Positions 10,194 through 24,196 of a DNA stretch of 64,000 nucleotides are shown in pieces. This DNA is from Elymus sibiricus. Its lineage: Eukaryota; Streptophyta; Magnoliopsida; Poales; Poaceae. Location: positions 547,936,222-548,000,221 of the forward strand of contig CM077667.1 in assembly GCA_039707655.1 (NCBI GenBank). Direction: 5' to 3'. The position numbers and the translations under genes were made by a program. Below the pieces are notes generated by a model. That model was not told where the DNA came from. It saw only the letters and a list, made by a program, of their open reading frames with translations, and made no database searches. The first letter of the stretch is position 1; each line of letters starts with the position of its first letter.

Positions 10194-13100
10194 GTCTGAA
10201 ATGGTTTGTAAAGAAAACAATTCCACTGCACGGTCGCTTGAAAAGTTAGTTTTGGATGAGTTTTTATGGAAGCTTTGGGTCCGGAGCGTCAGTGACAGGG
10301 TTTCGGGGCGAAATTCACAAAGAGAGGTCATATATGGAGACCTATTTTGAGAAAAGTTTGTGAACGCAAAATGTCTGAAATGGTTTGTAAAGAAAACAAT
10401 TCCACTGCACGGTCGCTTGAAAAGGTAATTTTGGATGAATTTTTATGCAAGCTTTGGGTCCGGAGCATCAGTAATAGGGTTTCGGGGCGAAATTCACAAA
10501 GAGAGGTCATATATGGAGACCTATTTTGAGAAAAGTTTGTGAACGCGAAATGTCTGAAATGGTTTGCCAAGAAAACAATTCCACTGCAAGGTCGCTTGAA
10601 AAGTTAGTTTTGAATGAGTTTTTATGCAAGCTTTGGGTCCGGAGCGTCTGTGACAGGGTTTCGGGGCGAAATTCACAAAGAGAGGTCATATATGGAGACC
10701 TATTTTGAGAAAAGTTTGTGAACGGGAAATGTCTGAAGTGGTTTGTAAAGAAAACAATTCCACTGCACGGTCGCTTGAAAAGTTAGTTTTGGATGAGTTT
10801 TTATGCAAGCTTTGGGTCCGGAGCGTCAGGGACAGGGTTTCGGGGCGAAATTCACAAAGAGAGGTCATATATGGAGACCTATTTTGAGAAAAGTTTGTGA
10901 ACGCCAAATGTCTGAAATGGTTTGTAAAGAAAACAATTCCACTGCACGGTCGCTTGAAAAGGTAATTTTGGATGAGTTTTTATGCAAGCTTTGGGTCCGG
11001 AGCGTTAGTGACAGGGTTTCGGGGCGAAATTCACAAAGAGAGGTCATATATGGAGACCTATTTTGAGAAAAGTTTGTGAACGCGAAATGTCTGAAATGGT
11101 TTGTAAAGAAAACAATTCCACTGCACGGTCGCTTTAAAAGTTAGTTTTGGATGAGTTTTTATGCAAGCTTTGGGTACGGAGCGTTAGTGACAGGGTTTCG
11201 GGGCGAAATTCACAAAGAGAGGTCATATATGGAGACCTATTTTGAGAAAAGTTTGTGTATGGAGCTTCAGTGACAGGGTTTCGGGGCGAAATTCACAAAG
11301 AGAGGTCATATATGGAGACCTATTTTGAGAAAAGTTTGTGAACGCGAAATGTCTGAAATGTATGTAAGGAAAACAATTCCACTGCACGGTCGCTTGAAAA
11401 GTTAATTTTCGATGAGTTTTTATGCAAGCTTTGGGTCCGGAGCGTCAGTGACAGGGTTTCGGGGCGAAATTCACAAAGAGAGGTCATATATGGAGACCTA
11501 TTTTGAGAAAAGTTTGTGAACGCGAAATGTCTGAAATGGTTTGTAAAGAAAACAATTCCACTGCACGGTCGCTTGAAAAGTTAGTTTTGGATGAGTTTTT
11601 ATGCAAGTTTTAGGTCCGGAGCTTCAGTGACAGGGTTTCGGGGCGAAATTCACAAAGAGAGGTCATATATGGAGACCTATATTGAGAAAAGTTTGTGAAC
11701 GCGAAATGTCTGAAATGTTTGTAAAGAAAACAATTCCGCTGCACGGTCGCTTGAAAAGTTAATTTTCGATGAGTTTTTATGCAAGCTTTGGGTCCAGAGC
11801 GTCAGTGACAGGGTTTCGGGGCGAAATTCACAAAGAGAGGTAATATATGGAGACCTATTTTGAGAAAAGTTTGTGTACGCGAAATGTCTGAAATGGTTTG
11901 TAAAGAAAACAATTCCACTGCACGGTCGCTTCAAAAGTTAGTTTTGGATGAGTTTTTATGCAAGTTTTAGGTCCGGAGCTTCTGTGACAGGGTTTCGGGG
12001 CGAAATTCACAAAGCGAGGTCATATATGGAGACTTATTTTGAGAAACGTTTGTGAACGCGAAATGTCTGAAATGGTTTGTAAAGAAAACAATTCCACTGC
12101 ACGGCGCTTGAAAAGCTAATTTTGGATGAGTTTTTATGCCAGCTTTCGGTCCGGAGCATCAGTGACAGGGTTTCGGGGCGAAATTCACAAAGAGAGGTCA
12201 TATATGGAGACCTATTTTGAGAAAAGTTTGTGAACGCGAAATGTCTGAAATGGTTTGTAAAGAAAACAATTCCACTGCACGGTCGCTTGAAAAGTTAATT
12301 TTGGATGAGTTTTTATGCAAGCTTTGGGTCCGGAGCGTCAGTGACAGGGTTTCAGGGCGAAATTCACAAAGAAAGGTCATATATGGAGACCTATTTTGAG
12401 AAAAGTTTGTGAACGCAAAATGTCTGAAATGGTTTGTAAAGAAAACAATTTCACTGCACGGTCGCTTGAAAAGTTAGTTTTGGATGAGTTTTTATGCAAG
12501 CTTTGGGTCCGGAGCTTCAGTGACAGGGTTTCGGGGCGAAATTCACAAAGAGAGGTCATATATGGAGACCTATTTTGAGAAAAGTTTGTGAACGCAAAAT
12601 GTCTGAAATGGTTTGTAAAGAAAACAATTTCACTGCACGGTCGCTTGAAAAGTTAGTTTTGGATGAGTTTTTATGCAAGCTTTGGGTCCGGAGCTTCAGT
12701 GACAGGGTTTCGGGGCGAAATTCACAAAGAGAGGTCATATATGGAGACCTATTTTGAGAAAAGTTTGTGAACGCGAAATGTCTGAAATGGTTTGTAAAGA
12801 AAACAATTCCACTGCACGGTCGCTTGAAAAGTTAGTTTTGGATGAGTTTTTATGGAAGCTTTGGGTCCGGAGCAGGGTTTCGGGGCGAAATTCACAAAGA
12901 GAGGTCATATATGGAGAACTATTTTCAGAAAGGTTTGTGAACGCGAAATGTCTGAAATGGTTTGTAAAGAAAACAATTCCACTGCACGGTCGCTTGAAAA
13001 GTTAATTTTGGATGAGTTTTTATGCAAGCTTTGGGTCCGGAGCGTCAGTGACAGGGTTTCAGGGCGAAATTCACAAAGAAAGGTCATATATGGAGACCTA

Positions 13101-15689
13101 TTTTGAGAAAAGTTTGTGAACGCGAAATTTTTGAAATGGTTTGTAAAGAAAACAATTCCACTGCGCGGTCGCTTGAAAAGTTAATTTTCGATGAGTTTTT
13201 ATGCAAGCTTTGGGTCCGGAGCGTCAGTGACAGGGTTTCGGGGCGAAATTCACAAAGAGAGGTCATATATGGAGACCTATTTTGAGAAAAGTTTGTGAAC
13301 GCGAAATGTCTGAAGTGGTTTGTAAAGAAAACAATTCCACTGCACGGTCGCTCGAAAAGTTAGTTTTGGATGAGTTTTTATGCAAGCTTTGGGTCCGGAG
13401 CTTCAGTGACAGGGTTTCGGGGCGAAATTCACAAAGAGAGGTAATATATGGAGACCTATTTTGAGAAAAGTTTGTGAACGCGAAATTTCTGAAATGGTTT
13501 GTAAAGAAAACAATTCCACTGCACGGTCGCTTGAAAACTTAGTTTTGGATGAGTTTTTATGGAAGCTTTGGGTCCGGAGCGTGAGTGATAGGGTTTCGGG
13601 GCGAAATTCACAAAGAGAGGTCATATATGGATACCTATTTGGAGAAAAGTTTGTGAACGCGAAATGTCTGAAATGGTTTGTAAAGAAAACAATTCCACTA
13701 CACGGTCGCTTGAAAAGTTAGTTTTGGATGAGTTTTTATAGAAGCTTTGGGTCCGGAGCATCAGTTACAGGGTTTCGGGGCGAAATTCACAAAGAGAGGT
13801 CATATATTGAGACCTATTTTGAGAAAAAATTGTGAACGCGAAATGTCTGAAATGGTTTGTAAAGAAAACAATTCCACTGCACGGTCGCTTGAAAAGTTAG
13901 TTTTGGATGAGTTTTTATGGAAGCTTTGGGTCCGGAGCGTCAGTGACAGGGTTTCGGGGCGAAATTCACAAAGAGAGGTCATATATGGAGACCCATTTTG
14001 AGAAAAGTTTCTGAACGCAAAATGTCTGAAATGGTTTGTAAAGAAAACAATTCCACTGCACGGTCGCTTGAAAAGTTAATTTTGGATGAGTTTTTATGCA
14101 AGCTTTGGGTCCGGAGCGTCAGTGACAGGGTTTCGGGGCGAAATTCACAAAGAGAGGTCATATATGCAGAACTATTTTGATAAAAGTTTGTGAACGCGAA
14201 ATGTCTGAAATGTTTGTAAAGAAAACAATTCCACTGCACGGTCGCTTGAAAAGCTAATTTTTGATGAGTTTTTATGCAAGCTTTGGGTTCGGAGCGTCAG
14301 TGACAGGGTTTCGGGGTGAAATTCACAAAGAGAGGTCATATATGGAGACCTATTTTGAGAAAAGTTTGTGAACGCGAAATTTCTGAAATGGTTTGTAAAG
14401 AAAACAATTCCACTGCTCGGTCGCTTGAAATGTTAGTTTTGGATGAGTTTTTATGCAAGCTTTGGGTCCGGGTCATGAGTGACAGGGTTTCGGGGCGAAA
14501 TTCACAAAGAGAGGTCATATATTGAGACCTATTTTGAGAAAAGTTTGTGAACGCGAAATGTCTGAAATGTTTGTAAAGAAAACAATTCCACTGCACGGTC
14601 GCTTGAAAAGTTAATTTTCGATGAGTTCTTATGCAAGCTTTGGGTCCGGAGCGTCAGTGACAGGGTTTCGGGGCGAAATTCACAAAGAGAGGTCATATAT
14701 GGAGACCTATTTTGAGAAAAGTTTGTGTATGCGAAATTTCGGAAATGGTTTGTAAAGAAAACAATTCCACTGCACGGTCGCTTGAAAAGTTAGTTTTGGA
14801 TGAGTTTTTATGCAAGTTTTAGGTCCGGAGCTTCAGAGACAGGGTTTCGGGGCGAAATTCACAAAGAGAGGTCATATATGGAGACTTATTTTGAGAAAAG
14901 TTTGTGAACGCGAAATGTCTGAAATGGTTTGTAAAGAAAACAATTCCACTGCACGGTCGCTTGAAAAGCTAATTTTGGATGAGTTTTTATGCCAGCTTTC
15001 GGTCCGGAGCATCAGTGACAGGGTTTCGGGGCGAAATTCACAAAGAGAGGTCATATATGGAGACCTATTTTGAGAAAAGTTTGTGAGCGCGAAATGTCTG
15101 AAATGGTTTGTAAAGAAAACAATTCCACTGCACGGTCGCTTGAAAAGTTAATTTTGGATGAGTTTTTATGCAAGCTTTGGGTCCGGAGCGTCAGTGACAG
15201 GGTTTCAGGGCGAAATTCACAAAGAAAGGTCATATATGGAGACCTATTTTGAGAAAAGTTTGTGAACGCGAAGTGTCTGAAATGGTTTGTCAAGAAAACA
15301 ATTTCACTGCACGGTCGCTTGAAAAGTTAGTTTTGGTTGAGTTTTTATGCAAGCTTTGGGTCCGGAGCGTCAATGACAGGGTTTCGGGGCGAAATTCACA
15401 AAGAGAGGTCATATATGGAGACTTATTTTGAGAAAAGTTTGTGAACGCGAAATGTCTGAAATGGTTTGTAAAGAAAACAATTCCACTGCACGGTCGCTTG
15501 AAAAGGTAATTTTGGATGAGTTTTTATGCAAGCTTTGGGTCCGGAGCGTTAGTGACAGGGTTTCGGGGCGAAATTCACAAAGAGAGGTCATATATGGAGA
15601 CCTATTTTGAGAAAAGTTTGTGAACGCGAAATGTCTGAAATGGTTTGTAAAGAAAACAATTCCACTGCACGGTCGCTTGAAAAGTTAAT

Positions 15690-17217
15690 TTTGGATGAGT
15701 TTTTATGCAAGCTTTGGGTCCGGAGCGTCAGTGACAGGGTTTCGGGGCGAAATTCACAAAGAGAGGTCATATATGGAGACCTATTTTGAGAAAAGTTTGT
15801 GTATGCGAAATTTCGGAAATGGTTTGTAAAGAAAACAATTCCACTGCACGGTCGCTTGAAAAGTTAGTTTTGGATGAGTTTTTATGCAAGTTTTAGGTCC
15901 GGAGCTTCAGTGACAGGGTTTCGGGGCGAAATTCACAAAGAGAGGTCATATATCGAGACTTATTTTGAGAAAACTTTGTGAACGCGAAATGTCTGAAATG
16001 GTTTGTAAAGAAAACAATTCCACTGCACGGTCGCTTGAAAAGCTAATTTTGGATGAGTTTTTATGCCAGCTTTCGGTCCGGAGCATCAGGGACAGGGTTT
16101 CGGGGCGAAATTCACAAAGAGAGGTCATATATGGAGACCTATTTTGAGAAACGTTTGTGAACGCGAAATGTCTGAAATGGTTTGTAAAGAAAACAATTCC
16201 ACTGCACGGTCGCTTGAAAAGTTAATTTTGGATGAGTTTTTATGCAAGCTTTGGGTCCGGAGCGTCAGTGACAGGGTTGCAGGGCGAAATTCACAAAGAA
16301 AGGTCATATATGGAGACCTATTTTGAGAAAAGTTTGTGAACGCGAAGTGTCTGAAATGGTTTGTCAAGAAAACAATTTCACTGCACGGTCGCTTGAAAAG
16401 TTAGTTTTGGATGAGTTTTTATGCAAGCTTTGGGTCCGGAGCTTCAGTGACAGGGTTTCGGGGCGAAATTCACAAAGAGAGGTAATATCTGGAGACCTAT
16501 TTTGAGAAAAGTTTGTGAACGCGAAATTTCTGAAATGGTTTGTAAAGAAAACAATTCCACTGCACGGTCGCTTGAAAAGTTAGTTTTGGATGAGTTTTTA
16601 TGGAAGCTTTGGGTCCGGAGCGTCAGTGACAGGGTTTCGGGGCGAAATTCACAAAGAGAGGTCATATATGGAGACCTATTTTGAGAAAAGTTTGTGAACG
16701 CAAAATGTCTGAAATGGTTTGTAAAGAAAACAATTCCACTGCACGGTCGCTTGAAAAGGTAATTTTGGATGAATTTTTATAGAAGCTTTGAGTCCGGAGC
16801 ATCAGTTACAGGGTTTCGGGGCGAAATTCACAAAGAGAGGTCATATATTGAGACCTATTTTGAGAAAAGTTTGTGAACGCGAAATGTCTGAAATGGTTTG
16901 TCAAGAAAACAATTCCACTGCACGGTCGCTTGAAAAGTTAGTTTTGGATGAGTTTTTATGGAAGCTTTGGGTCCGGAGCGTCAGTGACAGGGTTTCGGGG
17001 CGAAATTCACAAAGAGAGGTCATATATGGAGACCTATTTTGAGAAAAGTTTGTGAACGCAAAATGTCTGAAATGGTTTGTAAAGAAAACAATTCCACTGC
17101 ACGGTCGCTTGAAAAGGTAATTTTGGATGAATTTTTATGCAAGCTTTGGGTCCGGAGCATCAGTAATAGGGTTTCGGGGCGAAATTCACAAAGAGAGGTC
17201 ATATATGGAGACCTATT
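15690..17217 (+). repeat. 22-monomer-spaced duplication, copy 1
   Basis: The monomer order here, including GTTTGTGTATGCGAAATTTC, the CGAGACTTATT variant and GGGTTGCAGGGCG, recurs 3936 bp downstream (22 x 179 minus 2). Edges are approximate. Confidence 0.75.
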
Positions 17218-19625
17218 TTGAGAAAAGTTTGTGAACACGAAATGTCTGAAATGGTTTGTCAAGAAAACAATTCCACTGCACGGTCGCTTGAAAAGTTAGT
17301 TTTGGATGAGTTTTTATGGAAGCTTTGGGTCCGGAGCGTGAGTGATAGGGTTTCGGGGCGAAATTCACAAAGAGAGGTCATATATGGATACCTATTTTGA
17401 GAAAAGTTTGTGAACGCGAAATGTCTGAAATGGTTTGTAAAGAAAACAATTCCACTGCACGGTCGCTTGAAAAGTTAGTTTTGGATGAGTTTTTATAGAA
17501 GCTTTGAGTCCGGAGCATCAGTTACAGGGTTTCGGGGCGAAATTCACAAAGAGAGGTCATATATTGAGACCTATTTTGAGAAAAGTTTGTGAACGCGAAA
17601 TGTCTGAAATGGTTTGTAAAGAAAACAATTCCACTGCACAATCGCTTGAAAAGTTAGTTTTGGATGAGTTTTTATGGAAGCTTTGGGTCCGGAGCATCAG
17701 TTACAGGGTTTCGGGGCGAAATTCACAAAGAGAGGTCATATATTGAGACCTATTTTGAGAAAAGTTTGTGAACGCGAAATTTCTGAAATGGTTTGTAAAG
17801 AAAACAATTCCACTGCACGGTCGCTTGAAAAGTTTGTTTTGGATGAGTTTTTATGGAAGCTTTGGGTCCGGAGCGTCAGTGACAGGGTTTCGGGGCGAAA
17901 TTCACAAAGAGAGGTCATATATGGAGACCTATTTTGAGAAAAGTTTGTGAACGCAAAATGTCTGAAATGGTTGGTAAAGAAAACAATTCCACTGCACGGT
18001 CGCTTGAAAAGTTAATTTTGGATGAGTTTTTATGCAAGCTTTGGGTCCGGAGCGTCAGTGACAGGGTTTCGGGGCGAAATTCACAAAGAGAGGTCATATA
18101 TGGAGAACTATTTTGATAAAAGTTTGTGAACGTGAAATGTCTGAAATGGTTTGTAAAGAAAACAATTCCACGGCACGGTCGCTTGAAAAGTTAGTTTTGG
18201 TTGAGTTTTTATGCAAGCTTTGGGTCCGGAGCATCAGTGACAGGGTTTCGGGGCGAAATTCACAAAGAGAGATCATATATGGAGACCTATTTTGAGAAAA
18301 GCTTGTGAACGCGAAATGTCTGAAATGGTTTGTAAAGAAAACAATTCCACTGCACGGTCGCTTGAAAAGTTAGTTTTGGATGAGTTTTTATGCAAGCTTT
18401 GGGTCCGGAGCATCAGTGACAGGGTTTCGGGGCGAAATTCACAAAGAGAGTTCATATATGGAGACCTATTTTGAGAAAAGTTTGTGAACGCGAAATGTCT
18501 GAAATGGTTTGTAAAGAAAACAGTTCCACTGCACGGTCGCTTGAAAAGGTAATTTTGGATGAGTTTTTATGCAAGCTTTGGGTCCGGAGCATTAGTGATA
18601 GGGTTTCGGGGTGAAATTCAGAAAGAGAGGTCATATATGGAGACCTATTTTGAGAAAAGTTTGTGAACGCGAAATGTCTGAAATGGTTTGTAAAGAAAAC
18701 AATTCCACTGCACGGTCGCTTGAAAAGTTAGTTTTGGATGAGTTTTTATGCAAGCTTTGGGTCCGGAGCGTCAATGACAGGGTTTCGGGGCGAAATTCAC
18801 AAAGAGAGGTCATATATGGAGACTTATTTTGAGAAAAGTTTGTGAACGCGAAATGTCTGAAATGGTTTGTAAAGAAAACAATTCCACTGCACGGTCGCTT
18901 GAAAAGGTAATTTTGGATGAGTTTTTATGCAAGCTTTGGGTCCGGAGCGTTAGTGACAGGGTTTCGGGGCGAAATTCACAAAGAGAGGTCATATATGGAG
19001 ACCTATTTTGAGAAAAGTTTGTGAACGCGAAATGTCTGAAATGGTTTGTAAAGAAAACAATTCCACTGCACGGTCGCTTGAAAAGGTAATTTTGGATGAG
19101 TTTTTATGCAAGCTTTGGGTCCGGAGCGTCAGTGACAGGGTTTCGGGGCGAAATTCACAAAGAGAGGTCATATATGGAGACCTATTTTGAGAAAAGTTTG
19201 TGAACGCGAAATGTCTGAAATGTTTGTAAAGAAAACAATTCCACTGCACGGTCGCTTGAAAAGCTAATTTTGGATGAGTTTTTATGCAAGCATTGGGTCC
19301 GGAGCGTAAGTGACAGGGTTTCGGGGTGAAATTCACAAAGAGAGGTCATATATGGAGACCTATTTTGAGAAAAGTTTCTGAACGCGAAATGTCTGAAATG
19401 GTTTGTAAAGAAAACAATTCCACTGCACGGTCGCTTGAAAAGTTAGTTTTGGGTGAGTTTTTATGCAAGTTTTAGGTCCGGAGCTTCAGTGACAGGGTTT
19501 CGGGGCGAAATTCACAAAGAGAGGTCATATATGGAGACCTATTTTGAGAAAAGTTTGTGAACGCGAAATGTCTGAAATGTTTGTAAAGAAAACAATTCCA
19601 CTGCACGGTCGCTTGAAAAGTTAAT

Positions 19626-21153
19626 TTTCGATGAGTTTTTATGCAAGCTTTGGGTCCGGAGCGTCAGTGACAGGGTTTCGGGGCGAAATTCACAAAGAGA
19701 GGTCATATATGGAGACCTATTTTGAGAAAAGTTTGTGTATGCGAAATTTCGGAAATGGTTTGTAAAGAAAACAATTCCACTGCACGGTCGCTTGAAAAGT
19801 TAGTTTTGGATGAGTTTTTATGCAAGTTTTAGGTCCGGAGCTTCAGTGACAGGGTTTCGGGGCGAAATTCACAAAGAGAGGTCATATATCGAGACTTATT
19901 TTGAGAAAACTTTGTGAACGCGAAATGTCTGAAATGGTTTGTAAAGAAAACAATTCCACTGCACGGTCGCTTGAAAAGCTAATTTTGGATGAGTTTTTAT
20001 GCCAGCTTTCGGTCCGGAGCATCAGGGACAGGGTTTCGGGGCGAAATTCACAAAGAGAGGTCATATATGGAGACCTATTTTGAGAAACGTTTGTGAACGC
20101 GAAATGTCTGAAATGGTTTGTAAAGAAAACAATTCCACTGCACGGTCGCTTGAAAAGTTAATTTTGGATGAGTTTTTATGCAAGCTTTGGGTCCGGAGCG
20201 TCAGTGACAGGGTTGCAGGGCGAAATTCACAAAGAAAGGTCATATATGGAGACCTATTTTGAGAAAAGTTTGTGAACGCGAAGTGTCTGAAATGGTTTGT
20301 CAAGAAAACAATTTCACTGCACGGTCGCTTGAAAAGTTAGTTTTGGATGAGTTTTTATGCAAGCTTTGGGTCCGGAGCTTCAGTGACAGGGTTTCGGGGC
20401 GAAATTCACAAAGAGAGGTAATATCTGGAGACCTATTTTGAGAAAAGTTTGTGAACGCGAAATTTCTGAAATGGTTTGTAAAGAAAACAATTCCACTGCA
20501 CGGTCGCTTGAAAAGTTAGTTTTGGATGAGTTTTTATGGAAGCTTTGGGTCCGGAGCGTCAGTGACAGGGTTTCGGGGCGAAATTCACAAAGAGAGGTCA
20601 TATATGGAGACCTATTTTGAGAAAAGTTTGTGAACGCAAAATGTCTGAAATGGTTTGTAAAGAAAACAATTCCACTGCACGGTCGCTTGAAAAGGTAATT
20701 TTGGATGAATTTTTAGAGAAGCTTTGAGTCCGGAGCATCAGTTACAGGGTTTCGGGGCGAAATTCACAAAGAGAGGTCATATATTGAGACCTATTTTGAG
20801 AAAAGTTTGTGAACGCGAAATGTCTGAAATGGTTTGTAAAGAAAACAATTCCACTGCACGGTCGCTTGAAAAGTTAGTTTTGGATGAGTTTTTATGGAAG
20901 CTTTGGGTCCGGAGCGTCAGTGACAGGGTTTCGGGGCGAAATTCACAAAGAGAGGTCATATATGGAGACCTATTTTGAGAAAAGTTTGTGAACGCAAAAT
21001 GTCTGAAATGGTTTGTAAAGAAAACAATTCCACTGCACGGTCGCTTGAAAAGGTAATTTTGGATGAATTTTTATGCAAGCTTTGGGTCCGGAGCATCAGT
21101 AATAGGGTTTCGGGGCGAAATTCACAAAGAGAGGTCATATATGGAGACCTATT
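19626..21153 (+). repeat. 22-monomer-spaced duplication, copy 2
   Basis: Copy of 15690-17217 at +3936 bp, sharing rare variants such as GGGTTGCAGGGCG near 20213 and TATCGAGACTT near 19887. The order diverges after about 21153. Confidence 0.75.
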
Positions 21154-22764
21154 TTGAGAAAAGTTTGTGAACGCAAAATGTCTGAAATGGTTTGTAAAGA
21201 AAACAATTCCACTGCACGGTCGCTTGAAAAGGTAATTTTGGATGCATTTTTATGCAAGCTTTGGGTCCGGAGCATCAGTAATAGGGTTTCGGGGCGAAAT
21301 TCACAAAGAGAGGTCATATATGGATACCTATTTTGAGAAAAGTTTGTGAACGCGAAATGTCTGAAATGGTTTGTAAAGAAAACAATTCCACTGCACGGTC
21401 GCTTGAAAAGTTAGTTTTGGATGAGTTTTTATAGAAGCTTTGAGTCCGGAGCATCAGTTACAGGGTTTCGGGGCGAAATTCACAAAGAGAGGTCATATAT
21501 TGAGACCTATTTTGAGAAAAGTTTGTGAACGCGAAATGTCTGAAATGGTTTGTAAAGAAAACAATTCCACTGCACGGTCGCTTGAAAAGTTAGTTTTGGA
21601 TGAGTTTTTATGGAAGCTTTGGGTCCGGAGCGTCAGTGATAGGGTTTCGGGGCGAAATTCACAAAGAGAGGTCATATATGGAGACCTATTTTGAGAAAAG
21701 TTTGTGAACGCAAAATGTCTGAAATGGTTTGTAAAGAAAACAATTCCACTGCACGGTCGCTTGAAAAGGTAATTTTGGATGAATTTTTATGCAAGCTTTG
21801 GGTCCGGAGCATCAGTAATAGGGTTTCGGGGCGAAATTCACAAAGAGAGGTCATATATGGAGACCTATTTTGAGAAAAGTTTGTGAACACGAAATGTCTG
21901 AAATGGTTTGTCAAGAAAACAATTCCACTGCACGGTCGCTTGAAAAGTTAGTTTTGGATGAGTTTTTATGGAAGCTTTGGGTCCGGAGCGTGAGTGATAG
22001 GGTTTCGGGGCGAAATTCACAAAGAGAGGTCATATATGGATACCTATTTTGAGAAAAGTTTGTGAACGCGAAATGTCTGAAATGGTTTGTAAAGAAAACA
22101 ATTCCACTGCACGGTCGCTTGAAAAGTTAGTTTTGGATGAGTTTTTATAGAAGCTTTGAGTCCGGAGCATCAGTTACAGGGTTTCGGGGCGAAATTCACA
22201 AAGAGAGGTCATATATTGAGACCTATTTTGAGAAAAGTTTGTGAACGCGAAATGTCTGAAATGGTTTGTAAAGAAAACAATTCCACTGCACGGTCGCTTG
22301 AAAAGTTAGTTTTGGATGAGTTTTTATGGAAGCTTTGGGTCCGGAGCGTCAGTGATAGGGTTTCGGGGCGAAATTCACAAAGAGAGGTCATATATGGAGA
22401 CCTATTTTGAGAAAAGTTTGTGAACGCAAAATGTCTGAAATGGTTTGTAAAGAAAACAATTCCACTGCACGGTCGCTTGAAAAGGTAATTTTGGATGAAT
22501 TTTTATGCAAGCTTTGGGTCCGGAGCATCAGTAATAGGGTTTCGGGGCGAAATTCACAAAGAGAGGTCATATATGGAGACCTATTTTGAGAAAAGTTTGT
22601 GAACACGAAATGTCTGAAATGGTTTGTCAAGAAAACAATTCCACTGCAAGGTCGCTTGAAAAGTTAGTTTTGGATGAGTTTTTATGCAAGCTTTGGGTCC
22701 GGAGCGTCTGTGACAGGGTTTCGGGGCGAAATTCACAAAGAGAGGTCATATATGGAGACCTATT
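20617..22764 (+). repeat. Four-monomer higher-order repeat (716 bp), about three units
   Basis: The variant with AGAAGCTTTGAGTCCGG recurs at 716-bp spacing (near 20717, 21434 and 22150). Each is followed by a GGAAGC monomer, then one with GGAGCATCAGTAATAGG. Related units occur near 16.7-17.4 kb. Confidence 0.75.
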
Positions 22765-24196
22765 TTGAGAAAAGTTTGTGAACGCGAAATTTCTGAAATG
22801 GTTTGTAAAGAAAACAATTCCACTGCACGGTCGCTTGAAAAGTTAGTTTTGGATGAGTTTTTATGGAAGCTTTGGGTCCGGAGCGTGAGTGATAGGGTTT
22901 CGGGGCGAAATTCACAAAGAGAGGTCATATATGGATACCTATTTTGAGAAAAGTTTGTGAACGCGAAATGTCTGAAATGGTTTGTAAAGAAAACAATTCC
23001 ACTGCACGGTCGCTTGAAAAGTTAGTTTTGGATGAGTTTTTATAGAAGCTTTGGGTCCGGAGCATCAGTTACAGGGTTTCGGGGCGAAATTCACAAAGAG
23101 AGGTCATATATTGAGACCAATTTTGAGAAAAGTTTGTGAACGCAAAATGTCTGAAGTGGTTTGTAAAGAAAACAATTCCACTGCACGGTCGCTTGAAAAG
23201 TTAGTTTTGGATGAGTTTTTATGCAAGCTTTGGGTCCGGAGCGTCAGGGACAGGGTTTCGGGGCGAAATTCACAAAGAGAGGTCATATATGGAGACCTAT
23301 TTTGAGAAAAGTTTGTGAACGCCAAATGTCTGAAATGGTTTGTAAAGAAAACAATTCCACTGCACGGTCGCTTGAAAAGGTAATTTTGGATGAGTTTTTA
23401 TGCAAGCTTTGGGTCCGGAGCGTTAGTGACAGGGTTTCGGGGCGAAAATCACAAAGAGAGGTCATATATGGAGACCTATTTTGAGAAAAGTTTGTGAACG
23501 CAAAACGTCTGAAATGGTTTGTAAAGAAAACAATTCCACTGCACGGTCGCTTGAAAAGGTAATTTTGGATGAATTTTTATGCAAGCTTTGGGTCCGGAGC
23601 ATCAGTAATAGGGTTTCGGGGCGAAATTCACAAAGAGAGGTCATATATGGAGACCTATTTTGAGAAAAGTTTGTGAACGCGAAATGTCTGAAATGGTTTG
23701 TCAAGAAAACAATTCCACTGCAAGGTCGCTTGAAAAGTTAGTTTTGGATGAGTTTTTATGCAAGCTTTGGGTCCGGAGCGTCTGTGACAGGGTTTCGGGG
23801 CGAAATTCACAAAGAGAGGTCATATATGGAGACCTATTTTGAGAAAAGTTTGTGAACGCGAAATGTCTGAAATGGTTTGTCAAGAAAACAATTCCACTGC
23901 AAGGTCGCTTGAAAAGTTAGTTTTGGATGAGTTTTTATGCAAGCTTTGGGTCCGGAGCGTCTGTGACAGGGTTTCGGGGCGAAATTCACAATGAGAGGTC
24001 ATGTATTGAGACCTATTTTGAGAAAAGTTTGTGAACGCGAAATGTCTGAAATGGTTTGTCAAGAAAACAATTCCACTGCAAGGTCGCTTGAAAAGTTAGT
24101 TTTGGATGAGTTTTTATGCAAGCTTTGGGTCCGGAGCGTCAGTGACAGGGTTTCGGGGCGAAATTCACAAAGAGAGGTCATATATGGAGACCTATT
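21691..24196 (+). repeat. 14-monomer higher-order repeat, unit 1 (2506 bp)
   Basis: First of three consecutive units with exactly 14 x 179 bp spacing. The unit contains monomers with GAACACGAAATG, AGAAGCTTTGAG, GCGTCAGGGACAGG, GGCGAAAATCAC, GCAAAACGTCTG and CACAATGAGAGGTCATGTATT, in the same order in every copy. Confidence 0.88.

Larger units (their letters stand above)
7055..12216 (+). repeat. Higher-order tandem duplication, copy 2 (5162 bp, satellite plus solo LTR 2)
   Basis: Second copy of 1893-7054, with solo LTR 2 at the equivalent position and the same 83-bp truncated monomer near 11.26 kb. Homology to the start of the unit continues about 200 bp past the end, to near 12415, where the monomer order changes. 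The two LTR copies differ at about ten positions by eye. Confidence 0.9.
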
